A stretch of 64,000 nucleotides of DNA from Brachypterus glaber (taxonomy: Eukaryota > Arthropoda > Insecta > Coleoptera > Kateretidae): the NCBI GenBank assembly GCA_958510825.1, contig OY294052.1:1943816-2007815 (forward strand), read 5' to 3'. Both the position numbers and the translations under genes were made by a program. Of this stretch, positions 51,401 through 63,722 are shown piece after piece. Numbering within the stretch: position 1 is the stretch's first letter; every line of letters begins with the position of its first letter. The notes below the pieces were generated by a model. It was given only the letters and a program-made list of their open reading frames with translations, had not been told where the DNA came from and made no database searches.

Positions 51401-54400
51401 TAAATCACGACCTGTTCATCATATCCATATTAAGCGCCGCAGGCGAAAACTTCCAGAGATAATATTGGTTTGCAATTGCAATATCACCTGATTGGTAAAC
51501 CAGTTTAGTACCGTAAGCGAAAATTTTCAGAATTTTCAAGAAAACACCTTATATTAGACAAACTTGAAAAACAAATTATTTTACCGATTTGTTATGTGAT
51601 ATTACCATTAATAATGTAAGTGTCGCGGCAAAAACTTTAAATATTTTCCAAACACCTCGGAGTTTTCAAAGCAAATTAGAAAATAACTTTAGTCTTTCGT
51701 GTTCGAGTCTGAAGTTTTTTTTGCTGAGACGGAGTCGAGGCAAAACATCATTCCTGAACACTTAAGACAATTCGCATACGTGGTGCATATACTATCTACT
51801 ACCTAAAACTAGAAACTCCAAATTTCAGTTAAAAATATAGTTTAAAAATAATTTTGACATAGCTGTCAGTTTGACAATAATAATCAATGAGTTCATTGAT
51901 TTTATTGGCTGTCAAGGTAAACAAGCCTTGACAACGGTAGATAACATGGTAGATAACATGTAAGATAGCATTTAATTATTTAGTTAAAAAAGTATTTTGC
52001 ATATATATCTTTTTCTCACAGACAGGTTTCTTGAAAACCTTTGTGCAGTACTATGTTTGTTGTTAATATCAGCCTGTATATATACAATAAACATTTATTA
52101 TTATTATAAAATTTCCCTTTGAAATTGGTATTAAATAAATTTCACAGTTTAATATTGCATTAATACGAGTTTAAATCAATAGCACTTTAGGCGAAATTGG
52201 GCTTTAAAAAGACTAGTCGACTACTTAACAGCTTTAATTAAAACCTTTTTCAATTTGCGCTGAGATAACCGCCCATAATCTGGGAGATAAGACCCTTACG
52301 ATCCCCTGTATTCATTCTTAAATTGTCTTTTTTGCCGTCTTCAATGCTACAAATTACTTACGACCAAGTTGCAAGTTTTTTTAATGGTGCAGACACTGAT
52401 GGGCCAGTTAAAAATGATCCAATTAATCAAAATAAATTTTTCTACCACCTAATTAAGTAATTAAGTGCTAGCTTACATATTATCTACCGTTGTCAAGGCT
52501 TGTTTACCTGAAAAAATATTATATGCACTACGTAAGCGAAATGCCTTAAATGTTCTCAACTGATTTTTTATTTGAAAAAAAAAATCAGTCTCAAACACTA
52601 GACAATTGGCATACTAAGTGCATAATATACTATTTTGTCCAAGCGAGTGTAAAATGACAGTTTACGCCCGATTTGGCAGGCGTCTCTTTTTGGCCCTAGG
52701 GCCATATTTTTTTAAATAAAATGCCTATTTTTTAAGAAAAATTCTTGACTTTTCTGAAAGCAAATTTAAATTTAATAACCTAGCGATTATTTTTACCTGG
52801 CACGTGTCAAACTGTTCGTCCATTTGAGACGTTGCGTCATTTTAGAATCATTTAAACTAATTTATTTTTATAGAATCCACGTGGACTGATTCTAGCCAGT
52901 TAACGTTTGACCCTATCCAATCATATTTCAAAAAAAAATAGCCACACCCACAAGGCATATGTAGCAATAAATATTTACTGGACCGGCTTTAATTTGTTTT
53001 ATTTGTGTTCTGTGCATCGAGCTATATACGATAAATACGTATTTAATATGATAAAATTTAATTCCGTCCCTGTCTCACATTAATCTGTTTTAAATGTAAA
53101 CATTCTACTATAAATGTAATACCGACTATAGCTGCTTCAAATTAAAGCAGTTACCCGGGGTAACTAATAACTAAAGCAACTATACTAGCTTTTTTTTGCA
53201 AAACAAAAACAGTGATCAGGTACTCACCAAACTGGGTACTCTAGATGGCTTAGGAGGCGGCGACTCCGACAGTCCCGAATCACCATCACCAAAGATCCTT
53301 CTCTCAGCACAGGGCGACAAAGTCGGATCGCTGGTGACTCTACTATTCCTCCCTAGAGTGCTCGAACTGGCCGACAGGGAGAGTTTTTGATTATTTTGCC
53401 TAGGTAACGAGTGGGTGGAAAACTTGGAGGACGAACCGCACAGGATGGTGTCTGGCCCGACGGAGCGGGTCATCAGAGGAGACTGGATCACGCCGTCAGC
53501 GCTGTTGCACTTTTCTTGGGACACTCTGTTGATTTCTGATGGTGTGAGTGAATGGGATCTGGAAAGATAACTGATTTATTTTATAAGGTTTGGTTTTATC
53601 TAGCTACTTTCATTTATACTAAACAATTTAGTACAGAAACTGGCTATTTAACCGTCCGACGTAACATAACCTAACTTTAGGTTGTGGCAGAAAAAAAAAT
53701 CTTCAAAAAAATAATATAAAATTAATAGTTAAGCAGTGAAATAGAAAATTTTAAGCTCTTTAAAATAACGTATCACAAGACCTAGGGTGTCATTTGAAAT
53801 ATAGTTCTCCATTGCCCCCCTGGCGCCACCTTACCGAATAAAAAAATTAAAAAATATGTCAAATGGTAATTTTTATTGTGTGATTTATATATTTAAATTT
53901 AAAGTTTATATCTCGTTTCGTTTAAAAGTTACGGGGGGTGTACCATTTAAAAGAATAACCCTGTATATTCTGAATAAATATGCATATACATATATATAAA
54001 TGGTAACCAAGTGTTTTTTTAGTTGAAATTTAAAACTTTTAGGACAAAACTTTGAATAAAGTTTAATAATTACAAAAGTTTTGTAAAATTTAAGTTTTTG
54101 TTCTACACCAAAGCAATAGCTTTTCTATAAAGTTATAAAACATCAATTATTAACTTTTAACTTAATAATAAGAAATTTGCATATTTAATTTTTTTGGCAT
54201 TCCAGGTACACTACCATTGATGATCAAAATTTTGATGTGTCATGGTAATAAAAAATTAAAAAAAAAAGAAGAAGACACGCTTTTGTTGCAAATGCACTAA
54301 AAACTAGAAATATTTTTTTTACGCTATTAGAGTCATTTCAGGCCTCTATAACTGTATTTAAAAGCGTGGAGTTTCATATATTTGTCATAATGAGCACTAC

Positions 54401-56573
54401 ACGCCTTTAATTTTAGTTATCCAGGCCTGAAATGACTGATAGCTAAAGATATTATTTTCTCCTTTTTAGTGCATTAACAATAAAAAGTTTTTTTTTACTT
54501 TTTACTAAAAAGTTTTTAGTCGTGCGTAAAATGAAAATGTGAAAATTTTAAAATTACGAGCTCAAACTCAAAAAATACCAATTTGAGAAAATCAATGCTA
54601 GCGCCTTCGCCATAATTGTAAATCTTATTTTTTGAAAAAGCCAATAAAAAGTAAACAAAGTTATTTCAAATCCGCTTTTTTTGGCTTAAAGCCTCATAAA
54701 GTAAGAACAAATCGACGACAAAAATATTTTTTTGCACGACCAAGACTAAAACCTAATTTTACGCTTTCGTTTTCGGGACTAAACTTGCCGTTTTTCTCCC
54801 TAGGGAATAAAATCACGGCAACCTTGATAATATTAAAATATTATACTTACTATGTGCTTTGCTGGTTCAAAAATTAAGTTTGGTGGTAAATTAGCGATTC
54901 AAACCAATTTATTTGATTTTAACAAAGAAAACCTTTAAAAATAACATTGTTATAACTTATACATAATTTATACATAACTTAAAATTTATCATCTTCGTCC
55001 ATTTTTTTGACGTTTGTGTCAACCATAGTAAAAAACAATTGAAATCGCGATAGCCTGAAATTGACTTTTCGCAATTTACAGGCATCTTGATTAAATTACG
55101 AAAATAAAACAACCGATTTTAGACGCGTGGTTTTTAATTTTAATTTTATCTACCTACCTAAATTATGTTTGGTCCTGCAAAGAATAGTGTATATACCTCA
55201 GGACTAAACTTGGCTGTTTTAGTCCCTTGCATTTCTGTTTCCCTCGCTCGCTCAGGAAACACTAATGCAGCGGGACTAAAACAGCCAGTTTAGTCCCTTG
55301 GTATATAAATAACTATTAAAAGCTTTAAAAATCCTAAAAATCAGCCAATAAGACTACAGGACGTACACTTAGCTTCGTGTTCGTCGGACGTACAAATAGC
55401 CTGTTCCTAGGAACTTAGATTTAACTTAAATAAATCATCTTACCTTTGTTTTTTGGAGGGTAGACGAGGCAGCGCGTCTCTCGCAGGCCGGGTGGGCGAA
55501 CAGGAAGGCCGGTAGGGCTGCAGGGGGCTGAGTCGGTGGTGGTGCATGCTGCCGGAAGGGGTCGTCGCGGGCGAACTTAGTCGACTCGACGGCAAAGGAG
55601 TCGGATATTTGGATGCGTAAAAGGATAAGGGATACATGCGGTTTTTAGGAAACTGTATTCGAGCTTGGGATGCTACCGTGACTGGCTTTCCTGAAAAAAA
55701 AAGAAGAGCTGACTATAAAAGATATCAAAATATCGTTTGTTCTATGAATTTCAAATATTGAGAAAATTGTAATGCCAACCCAAAACAAAAATCCATAAAT
55801 AGGTCATCAATTTAAATGTATTTTTTTTAATTTTAGAGCAAAATATAAAAAATAGTATAAAGCACTCGTTTCATAACACGTTTTTAGTGCACTAGTACTT
55901 TGAAAACTCGTACTCGAGCGCTAAAAACGGGTGTTATGAAACTAGTACTTAATATAATAATAATAATAATATATAATATATAATAATTATAATATAATTA
56001 AAAATATGAGGAACAACTCCGATCAACTTAATTTTTTCAGGAAAAAATACCTTTATTAAAAGAATTAATCGTAAAAAAAATGAAAAGAATTCCCTCGAAA
56101 ACAAAGAATAGAAAAAAAAATTAAAAAAAAAAACGAAAGAAATAGAAGGAAAGGTGCTATCAAGTTCAATTTTTCAGAGAGTCAATTTATCAATTTTACC
56201 ATAATAATATAATAGTACTTACCAGACCCAACGTAGAAAGTGATGAGATCAGGAACAGTGTCAAAGGGGTCTTCTTCAAATTGAAATTGCACCCTTTCGT
56301 ATACGGTATCAGGTTGTAGAATAATTTTATTGATGACAAAATGCAACGGATGCGATTTGGTCCTGCAGGTTAGCACGTAGTTCCCGGGCTGGGACGTGCA
56401 GTCCCGCACCAGGAAGCCGCCGTCTTCCCGGACGATGTCCTCGGCACGGGAGCGCGGTATCGCGCCGTGATACCACGCGTGGGATCGCAGATCCCTGCTG
56501 TCCAAAGAGAGCTCCCATTCGAGAGCTTTCTTTAATTCAGAAGCGTTCATCGAAGGGTCTGCCATGGGCTCCT
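45418..56573 (-). CDS. BCAR3/NSP-family SH2 and Cas-binding adaptor
   Basis: NSP proteins (BCAR3, SH2D3A/C; one homolog in flies) are cytoplasmic adaptors: an SH2 domain binds phosphotyrosine, and a Cdc25-like but catalytically closed C-terminal domain binds p130Cas. Coding exons in gene order are 56223-56573, 55444-55690, 53228-53558, 49502-49691, 47518-47923, 46553-46721 and 45418-45948; all junctions keep frame. SH2 residues include HAWYHGAIPRSRAEDIVRED, GGFLVRDCTSQPGNYVLTC and HFVINKI. A Ser/Pro-rich linker follows. The C-domain has LLPVNENKPLDVQALRRIK, GIELCTLPHGHQFRMDLIER, TTIPHLLPLMLLLE and FQLKFLWGSRGAF. An ATG at 56563-56565 in good context would give 738 aa, but the exon opens at a splice acceptor, so a further 5' exon exists outside the recognised region and could add N-terminal residues. 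Introns are large and repeat-filled. Confidence 0.92.
46003..46380. repeat. TACAGGGTG-family repeat, copy 2
   Basis: Begins TACAGGGTGATTCCGAAATA in a BCAR3 intron and shares GGTTGGTCCGAAAATGAGCC with 48510. The 79-nt hairpin lies immediately after it, within the family's usual length. Confidence 0.7.
46381..46459. repeat. 79-nt hairpin, copy 2
   Basis: Same length and arms as 12297-12375, with a few arm differences (GGGCC for GGACC; GCACGG for GAAAGG). It lies inside a TACAGGGTG-family repeat in a BCAR3 intron, which suggests transposition into it. Confidence 0.85.
46785..47438. mobile_element. ~670-bp repeat, copy 2 (BCAR3 intron)
   Basis: Inverted near-identical copy of 17532-18200. The 109-codon ORF at 46860-47189 is part of the repeat and has no recognised domain. 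Confidence 0.8.
48424..49460. mobile_element. TACAGGGTG-family foldback element
   Basis: 48424-48560 is inverted at 49025-49165 (GGTGATTCTAGATCC against GGATGTAGAATCGCCTC; GGTTGGTCCGGAAATGAGCC and its inverse), giving a ~740-bp unit with ~130-bp ends. 49170-49460 repeats the right half, with GCAATTAAGAGGAAGTAACA present at both places. The whole block ends ~40 bp from a BCAR3 exon donor. Confidence 0.75.
50422..51121 (+). mobile_element. 640-700-bp repeat family, copy 3
   Basis: Most complete copy, starting CTACGACTGCTTTAGAATGT and ending in the GC-rich palindromic tail. It is in a BCAR3 intron. Confidence 0.85.
51912..52519. mobile_element. ~600-bp element with ~55-bp inverted ends
   Basis: Ends GGTAAACAAGCCTTGACAAC and the exact inverse at ~52488-52508, extended by GATAACATGTAAG against CTTACATATTATC. 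The interior is AT-rich with no ORF. Confidence 0.75.
54294..54473. repeat. foldback in BCAR3 intron
   Basis: TGCACTAAAAA at the left pairs with TTTTTAGTGCA at the right; the inner arms GTCATTTCAGGCCT and AGGCCTGAAATGAC are perfect. Confidence 0.75.
55198..55301. repeat. 104-bp palindromic element
   Basis: GGACTAAACTTGGCTGTTTTAG is inverted as CTAAAACAGCCAGTTTAGTCC; the centre holds TCCCTCGCTCGCTCAGGAAAC. Related ends occur near 54775. Confidence 0.75.
55697..55955. repeat. repeat abutting BCAR3 exon acceptor
   Basis: Matches 13375-13580. It starts within a few bases of the CTTTTTTTTTCAG acceptor for exon 55444-55690. It contains a perfect-looking CGTTTCATAACAC / GTGTTATGAAAC hairpin. Confidence 0.7.
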
Positions 56574-56959
56574 GAAACAAAAGAAAAATATGAAACGGGT
56601 ACAAAAGAAACCAGCCGTCTCGAATGAGCGAGAATACTTTCTCATAAAAAGATAGGTACAATTTCTAATATTTAGGGGGGCGTTTGAGTGGGAGAGGGAT
56701 TTTTTTTTATCTTTTAGGTGGTTTTAAAATATTTTTTCTATTGTTATGTCCAGAAACAATTGTTTACATTTTGGAGTTCATGAATAAATCCTTATTTATT
56801 TAAAAATTTAAACATTAGGTACACATTAAAGACTATTTTAACCCCTTTAGCCTCAAAATTATCGTGTATAACTATGAAAAAGAAATCTAAATTAAATTCA
56901 AATTGTTTAAAGTATTAAGTAAAATCATTTTACATTACATTATTTATTTATTTTTTTAG

Positions 56960-57030
56960 TTACACAGGGTCATGGAGAGCCCTAAATAAGCTTACTGCTT
57001 GTGATAGGGGCTCTCCATTAATTTTGACGA
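56960..57030. repeat. paired repeat with GGAGAGCC hairpin, copy 1
   Basis: CATGGAGAGCCCTAAATAAG...GGGGCTCTCCATTAATTTTG recurs at ~59795-59862. Both are preceded by TTATTTATTT-rich sequence, which could be the reverse of a poly(A)-type retroposon tail. Confidence 0.65.
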
Positions 57031-57269
57031 ATATAATTCAAATTTTCAACAACAGTCTTCTGGTTCATGCGAAGTTCGCATTTCGAACTTGCTAAAAATG
57101 TGGTACTCCATTTCTATATAATTAAATCTTCTTCACTGGGATATTGGTAACCATTTTTCTTTTCTTTTAGACTGGTCAAGTTAAAATTTTGATAAAAATA
57201 TAATTTACAAAAATACAATTCAACCACCTACTGTGGGTTAACTTCTTATTTCAAAACACATGTACCTAT

Positions 57270-57618
57270 TTAAAAAAAAAACTTTTATTCAATACATACA
57301 GATAATAAGACAATTACCAGCTTTATTTTAAATAGATAAACTCAATAATAACCCCCGCGTCGCTTTTACTTTATTGAGTGGATAATTATTTATTTTACCC
57401 ACTCAACTGTCACTTGTCAAATTATTTTCTTGTAAATGTCATTAAAATTTTTAATAAAAATATGAATTCCTAAGCTATTTATTGGATAAAACCTTGTATG
57501 GCACTCATGGGTAAACCGATATTGCCCTCTCGAAAATTAACCTGCTTGGCTGACGCCTCGCAGGTTAATTTTCTCATGGGCAATCTTACTTTACCCACTA
57601 GTACCATAAATAACTATT
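57270..57618. mobile_element. ~345-bp MITE, inverted full copy
   Basis: Inverse of 14567-14912, near-identical over its length. Confidence 0.85.
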
Positions 57619-57655
57619 TATGAAATTTAATTACTTGGATGAAGCTATATTAAAT

Positions 57656-58401
57656 CGTCGGCTTACAAGTAAAAGGCACTAAGTCACTTTTTTCCAAAAA
57701 TGGGATTTTAATGGCACTGTAATTAATTTTTGATGATCTATGTATAGGTAAACCGAACTAACTTCTAGGTGGACTGCCAAGGGAGTTACCCACTATACAA
57801 AACGCACCAATTTGATTTTGATTAAAATTTTATCTGGCAATAGGCACTAAGTCACTTAGTGCACTTAGTGCATTTTACTTGTAGATTATTTCAAATGTTT
57901 CTGCACTAAGCGACTTTCTAAAAAGAGTTAATTTATAAAAATATGATTGATTGAATCATTTATATGATACAATATCGCGTTATTTATTGTACTGACAAAC
58001 GAATTCAAATTTCGCTATGTTAAAGTTGATGGAATAGAGACAGAACAGAAATAACAAGAATATAAAAAAAAACTAAAGTTCGCGGCAAGTTCAGAAAACA
58101 GCCCTTAGAGATGCGCCGGCACAGCCGATGGCCACTGCAAACTGTCTTAGTTCGTGCATAGTAAGCAGTTTCATATAATTAATACTAATTTATTATTATT
58201 ATTAATTTTGGAAACGTTCTTTAAACAATCAAAAAGTCCAAACCCTTCTTTTAAAAATCTAGTTTTTGAAAATTTATGTAAATATCTTGTTTTCTACTTT
58301 ATAGATATACATTACGTTTAATTAATAGAAGGGTTTTAATTTTAAATAGTTGTTTTTTATATTTTTTTATTGACTTAGTGCTCTTTACTTGTAAGCCGAC
58401 G
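57656..58401. mobile_element. MITE with CGTCGGCTTACAAG ends, copy A
   Basis: Starts CGTCGGCTTACAAGTAAAAG and ends with the inverse CTTTACTTGTAAGCCGACG. An internal CACTTAGTGCACTTAGTGC block near 57850 repeats the subterminal motif. The next element starts at its last bases. Confidence 0.85.
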
Positions 58402-58651
58402 TCGTGGGCCTACAAGTAAAAGGCACTAAGTCCATGTCTTTTTTCAAATTTAGTTGAATTAAACTACTTTAATTTTTCTTTATTTAACTGCAAATGGGAC
58501 ATTATTATGTCCAAACATGTCATTGCAATTTGCGGTAGTTTTTTTCCAAAAACAATTATTAAAAAAATTAAAAAACAACAATGAAAGTTAAGTTTGTCAA
58601 TATCTCAAAACCATGTTTTAGGACTTAGTGCTCTTTACTTGTAAGCCGACG
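58400..58651. mobile_element. MITE with CGTCGGCTTACAAG ends, copy B
   Basis: Starts CGTCGTGGGCCTACAAGTAA and ends CTTTACTTGTAAGCCGACG. It shares its left border with copy A, so the two stand head to tail. Confidence 0.8.
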
Positions 58652-59018
58652 AAATATTTGTGTAAACATTATTTGAATGCAGCTAGCTAGCTAGAGATAG
58701 TACTTTTAAAAATGTTTAAAAAGTTTCATATAAATTTTGATGCAGCTTTCACATGAAATGAATAGATATTGCCTCGAATAGTAATAAAAGCGAGTGTTAA
58801 CATTTTAGAGAGTAATTTTGAATTTCAAAGGATAAAACTATCCCAATTATTCAAGTTCAGAAGGTTCCTTTTGAAAGACATTTATTAATCTAACGAACAC
58901 TGAGTAACATGTATTTTCTATAAATAAAATAGTTATTTTCTTTGACAAACACTATTTTTTTTATTATTTTTATTCTACGTTTATTATATTAACATATTTT
59001 GCCTTCTAATTTTACTAC

Positions 59019-59189
59019 GTCGCTTGTAAAACAACTTTACACCACGATATGTTCAAAACACTTTGACACAGAGATTTGAAATTTGAAACAATGACTTTCT
59101 AAATGGTAGAAAACATGTGTTCCAAATTTGAAGTCTCTATGTCAAAGCCTTCTTGAAATATCGTAGCGTAAAGTTGTTTTGCAAGCGAC
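59019..59189. repeat. 171-bp foldback
   Basis: GTCGCTTGTAAAACAACTTT is inverted at the right (AAAGTTGTTTTGCAAGCGAC); the arms run ~70 bp with some mismatches. Confidence 0.85.
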
Positions 59190-59794
59190 CTGCACCATTA
59201 ACACGACTTAACCCCCAAAAATATTAGTTTTGTACTTTTGCTTCTCTTACCCTACCCTAATGTTAACCATATTTTACATAACTCAACACGGAAAAAAAAA
59301 ATTATAGCTAGGAGCGCTATAACACACATACCAAGCAAATTATAATCGCTTATTATATAAATACAAGGCTTTCTCTTACAATTTGGCAGTCAGTGTAAAA
59401 ATTTATATGAAATACTTTAATTGTTTAGTGAATAATAAAATATAACAAATAGTATGGCATTTATAGCTTAAATAGATTTAGTTATTGTCCGTGCTAATAA
59501 TTTTTATAATATAATAAAATTTCTGTAAATTTATAATAGTGCCTGTAATAAATATAATCGTGTCTGTAATATATATAATCGTTTCCAATTTATTTTTAAC
59601 ATTATTAGTTATTGTGTCCCTTATAATCTATAGCTTAAATCACTATAATTTGCCACTGTTACCAAATATCTTATAATGTATAGCGCAGAGCCCACTAATT
59701 TCTTTCCGTGAAATCACATATGATATACAAAGGCCCCAAATCATTTATCGAAAGATTTATTTATTTTTATTTATTTATATTAGGTTTGATACAG

Positions 59795-59862
59795 TACAGA
59801 GTCATGGAGAGCCCCAAATAAGCTGTTGCTTGTGCTAGGGTCTCTCCATTAATTTTGATTAA
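59795..59862. repeat. paired repeat with GGAGAGCC hairpin, copy 2
   Basis: Partner of 56960-57030. Confidence 0.65.
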
Positions 59863-61305
59863 AACAGACATTACTAATAAAGATATGTTGTCAAATAAAA
59901 AATTGACTGAAAGTAGCTTTACATGCTTTACAATTATTCAAAATTCAATATCGTTACTCAAAGTGCAAAAGCTCGTATGTCAAAATTTTACTTTCTTGTT
60001 CAAAATTGTAGGAAACCTAAATAAAATGACATTAAACTTCATACTTTACGCAGTGTAAAGTTTCACGTCCACTCTATTCAGAGACCCTACTGAATTGTTG
60101 CATTTTATTAAAATGCCACAATTTAGCCCCAAAATAAAACAAAGTAAAATTTTGTCACACGACCTTTTGCACTTTGAGTGACGATATGTGAAACATACGA
60201 ATAGGGAAAATTTACGCTTGATTGGTATAACATTGAATATTATTTAGTGGATTCGAAAATGTTTTATTCAAGTTCCAGTTGCCTATAGACTATAGCAAGT
60301 CTACTGTGAAAAACTGATATCTGCCCTAAACAGCGCGTCTAGTGATAGCCCACATGAAAAGGTATCCCTTCTGTAATAGGGGTAATGAATATTAGTTTGC
60401 CCAACAGGGTGGAAGAGCTGGTGCAATATCTCATGACAATTTAGCCTTGGGTGCGTATTAACCCATCAGGGTCTACCGTCTATATATTCATACAGATTTA
60501 CAGGTTTCTGTAATAATATAAGGAGTGTTTTTAAATGCATGTAGATTGAAATTTATTTATTTATAGCTTAGAATAAAAAGTCCAAATGGTTTTTATTTTC
60601 TGGTGAGTAAATTGTTTACATTTTACTAATAAGCGAAAAAGTGTACATCTTTTTGCATTTTTTTTTTTTTTGAAAAACCACAATTGGACTAATAATAGTA
60701 ATATCTCACAAATATTTTATATATTATACAATTAATTCAGTCCTTAACGGGTTAACATAACTTCACCCTGGCCCGTAATATGAAAAGTGTGAAAAACATT
60801 TTCTTCTCGAGTAACGAAGGACATTTTGATTGCCAAATACAAACACTCTAAAATTTATATCCATACATATTTCTATATATTATGTTATTATGCGACAGAA
60901 GGGATCACAAATTACGACCCCAGAGAGTTCCAGGAAGTTGCAGGATGGGAATTTACCTAAAATGTTTAACTAAAAGTATCCAAGTGGAACCTTGTCGCAT
61001 ATCGCTTTCCATAAGGAAAGAGGCTTATAGAGATATCTTCTTGAAATGACGAATGCGTTTCATATAAAGGGATTAAGTTAGCGTTTGCAGGAAACAAAGC
61101 AGACAAAATGCAATAATAAGTGGCGGATGGCTGATAGAAAAAGTACCGTACTCGGATTTTTCATTTAAAATCTTTTTTTTATTTACACTTGTTTGAATTT
61201 TAGTGGTACCGTAAACTGGGGTAATTTTGGCCAATTTTGAACTTTAAAGCTCTGCAGAATATGAAGCGAACGTGTAAAACAGAAATAATTTATACCAAAA
61301 TTTAA
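59863..61305. other. AT-rich intergenic DNA
   Basis: No gene recognised. Short ORFs such as 59855-60058 have no domain or codon signal that I can support. Confidence 0.35.
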
Positions 61306-61549
61306 CCCTGGTGAAAAATAACGTTAGAACGACTTTTTACGACCTAATGTTAAATGAATGTGGTTTTAATGTTAGATGTCTAACGTTAGAATACCGTTTA
61401 TCTAACGTTAGAAATTTTACCAAACGTTAGATAAAAGTTATTCTAAGGTTATGCCCTATTCTAAGTTATTCTAACGTTAGAAATCGGGACTTTTATACTT
61501 TAAAATCACGTTATAAATATTTTATTTTAACGTTAAATTTCTACTAAGG
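61306..61549. mobile_element. TAACGTTAGA MITE, copy 2
   Basis: Starts CCCTGGTGAAAAATAACG and ends TTTCTACTAAGG. Same motif-dense interior as copies 1 and 3. Confidence 0.8.
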
Positions 61550-61621
61550 CTGTTTTCATGACCAGTCGCCAATAAATATCCTGTATACATGTAATAACTA
61601 TATTGATAGTTATTACATGTA

Positions 61622-62028
61622 TGAAGGAAAATTACTTTAATTGATGATGAAATTGATGAATGTGGGTTAAGTGGAAGAGTAGCCCTTGGCTAAACTTCGC
61701 CCTTTGTTACCTCAATAAAGACAATTTATTATTATTATTATTATTATGTGTACCTAAAAGGTATTGCCTATACCGGTATGCCATACCAATTTTGAAAAAA
61801 ATTGATTGATTATGTTTTAAAACCATAAATTATTATCAAATCTTATCGATTATCAAATATGTTTAATATTTTAAATGTTGATACCTATAGGCAAATAGGT
61901 ACTTGATAAAAATGTTTCTCTGTAACTAATAGTTTTTGAGTGGATTTTTTTCAAAATTGGTATGGCATACCGGTATAGGCAATACCTTTTAGGTACACAT
62001 TCATCAATTAAAGTAATTTTCCTTCCCT
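61622..62028. mobile_element. foldback MITE with nested retroposon tail
   Basis: Outer arms GGAAAATTACTTTAATTGATG pair with the inverse near 62005-62028. Inner arms GTACCTAAAAGGTATTGCCT at 61749 pair with the inverse near 61995. Between them, ~61643-61747 is an insert ending AATAAAGACAATTTATTATT plus an (ATT)n run, typical of a non-LTR retroposon 3' end. Confidence 0.8.
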
Positions 62029-62785
62029 TTGATAAGAAAAACATATAGGTGTATTAAACAATAATAAAATTTTACCCAGGGTAGCTTTTTCTTCTATTAT
62101 TTAAATCCAACTCTTCTAGAAATAGATCCAAAGAGTATAATATTATTAATTTTATTAAAAGTACTAAAAACAAAGGTTAACTCTCACTTTATTATACAGG
62201 AACCAAACCATCCATGAAATTGTTATTACTATATGCAGTACCCAACTTCCGCAACCCATATAAATTATAGTACTCACATTTTTCCCAAAACATTAAAATT
62301 AAATTTTAGTTTATGGAATATAGTCGAAAAATCTTAATAAAAATAAATAATAAAATAAACTGAAGAATTAAGATATATTGCCTGGTTTTGTATATTATCA
62401 GATAAAGGCAAAATCAATAACTATTACGTACTTACCTATATCTATAGGCTATATGTATACTTAGTTAATCCAGTTTATGGTGATACGACCCAGGTGTTAA
62501 CATGTTAACTTGTAAGCTCGCTTATGTAAGTAACTTTGGGTATATTACTTCCCGCTGTGGCCAACAGCTTCTTGCTGCCAAAATGTTAAAAATTAATTTT
62601 TATTCTGCCCTGTTTGTTTAACCTCGTACAACTTAATTAAACATCTCTTAAGTCCAGGACTTGTGTGGGATAGTAGTAGAGGGAACCACCGGCTTATTTT
62701 CGAAACCTTTTTTTCAGGAAGGTGTCTCTTTTTCACCCGTCGTCTACGTCAAATTTCAATTATTAATTAACTGAAAAAGGCAATA

Positions 62786-62861
62786 GGTGCGAGTGAGAAT
62801 CGAACTCACGCTAGTCGACGTGTCAAGTATATGAATTAGATGCCTTAACCCGTTCCGCTAT
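62786..62861 (-). pseudogene. tRNA-like sequence (pol III A and B boxes)
   Basis: Minus strand has a perfect A-box match TAGCGGAACGGG and a B-box-like AGTTCGATTCT in a good T-arm GTGAG-TTCGATT-CTCAC. Spacing fits a long-variable-arm tRNA (Ser/Leu type), and GGTTAAGGC resembles their D-loop. The acceptor strands do not pair and no clean anticodon stem forms, so it is a tRNA pseudogene, a SINE head or a chance match. Confidence 0.4.
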
Positions 62862-62885
62862 AAAATTTCCACGTGGATCCATATT

Positions 62886-63011
62886 CCAAGTATTGTGTAC
62901 CTATAAAGTATTACTTACCACTCTTTCGCAGCCATATTATATGGCCCATATAGCTCTAATTTTGTTGCGAAAGAGCAGCAAGGTATACTTTAAAGCTACT
63001 TTGGTACTTGG
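62886..63011. mobile_element. MITE with CCCAAGTAACAC-type ends, copy 1
   Basis: Inverted ends CCAAGTATTGTGTACCTATA and the right inverse ending TACTTGG; the inner arms CACTCTTTCGCA and TGCGAAAGAG are perfect. The 63-codon ORF running from it is incidental. Confidence 0.75.
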
Positions 63012-63164
63012 GATATTATTTTTATCGCATTTTCTAGTGGTTTTATGTGGATCGACACATAATTTTTATTTCAAATGCAAATAAATCCTACATACTTGTA
63101 ACAAGTTTTTAATACAAGTATCAAAAATACTTCATATCAGAATATTTTTCATCTCTATGTACAA

Positions 63165-63279
63165 CCCAAGTAACACAAGTAGCTATAAAGTATCTTCTAC
63201 CACTCTTTTACAGCCAATGGCTGTAATTTTGCTGCGATAGAGCGGTAAGAGATACTTTATAGCTACTGTGTTACTTGGG
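63165..63279. mobile_element. MITE with CCCAAGTAACAC ends, copy 2
   Basis: CCCAAGTAACACAAGTAGCT is inverted at the right as AGCTACTGTGTTACTTGGG. The inner arms match copy 1. Confidence 0.85.
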
Positions 63280-63722
63280 AAGTGTAAAAAATACTGTTGA
63301 GTAATTGCACATAAAATAATAGCAGAATTATAATTGTTCTCAACTTAAACTTAATGAAGTTCATTTTCAGAACACATTTCTTAAGAGGAGTCTGTGCTCA
63401 AACGGCCATTGTTGAGAGTTTCAGAGTCTGAAGTGCTAACTGAAGTATATTCGAAACGAAAGGGTTAAAAGCAAATAAAAGCGATAACAACTAAAAGTTC
63501 CGTAAAGGTAAACAAACATTTCTTGTTCTTAGACATCAGTCAAAGCAAAAATGCTAACAATCCAAGGTGACAAAAAACCCACTACAAAAAAAATCCTGAT
63601 GAAGAATTAAAAAGCCGAAACGTGGGCGAACCATATGCAATTTTTAAATTTAATATGTACCATATTATACCGAATTCATAAAAAAAATCTATAGAGATCT
63701 TCGATTTTATCTAAAATTCTTG

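Noticed and set aside
62786..62861. Functional tRNA gene
   Set aside because: A and B boxes and a T-arm are present, but acceptor strands do not pair and no proper anticodon arm forms.
63596..63621. CTGATGA ... CGAAAC, hammerhead-like
   Set aside because: The core words are present, but the bases between them do not form stem II, and the following GTG cannot be a cleavage triplet because H17 may not be G. At most a relic.
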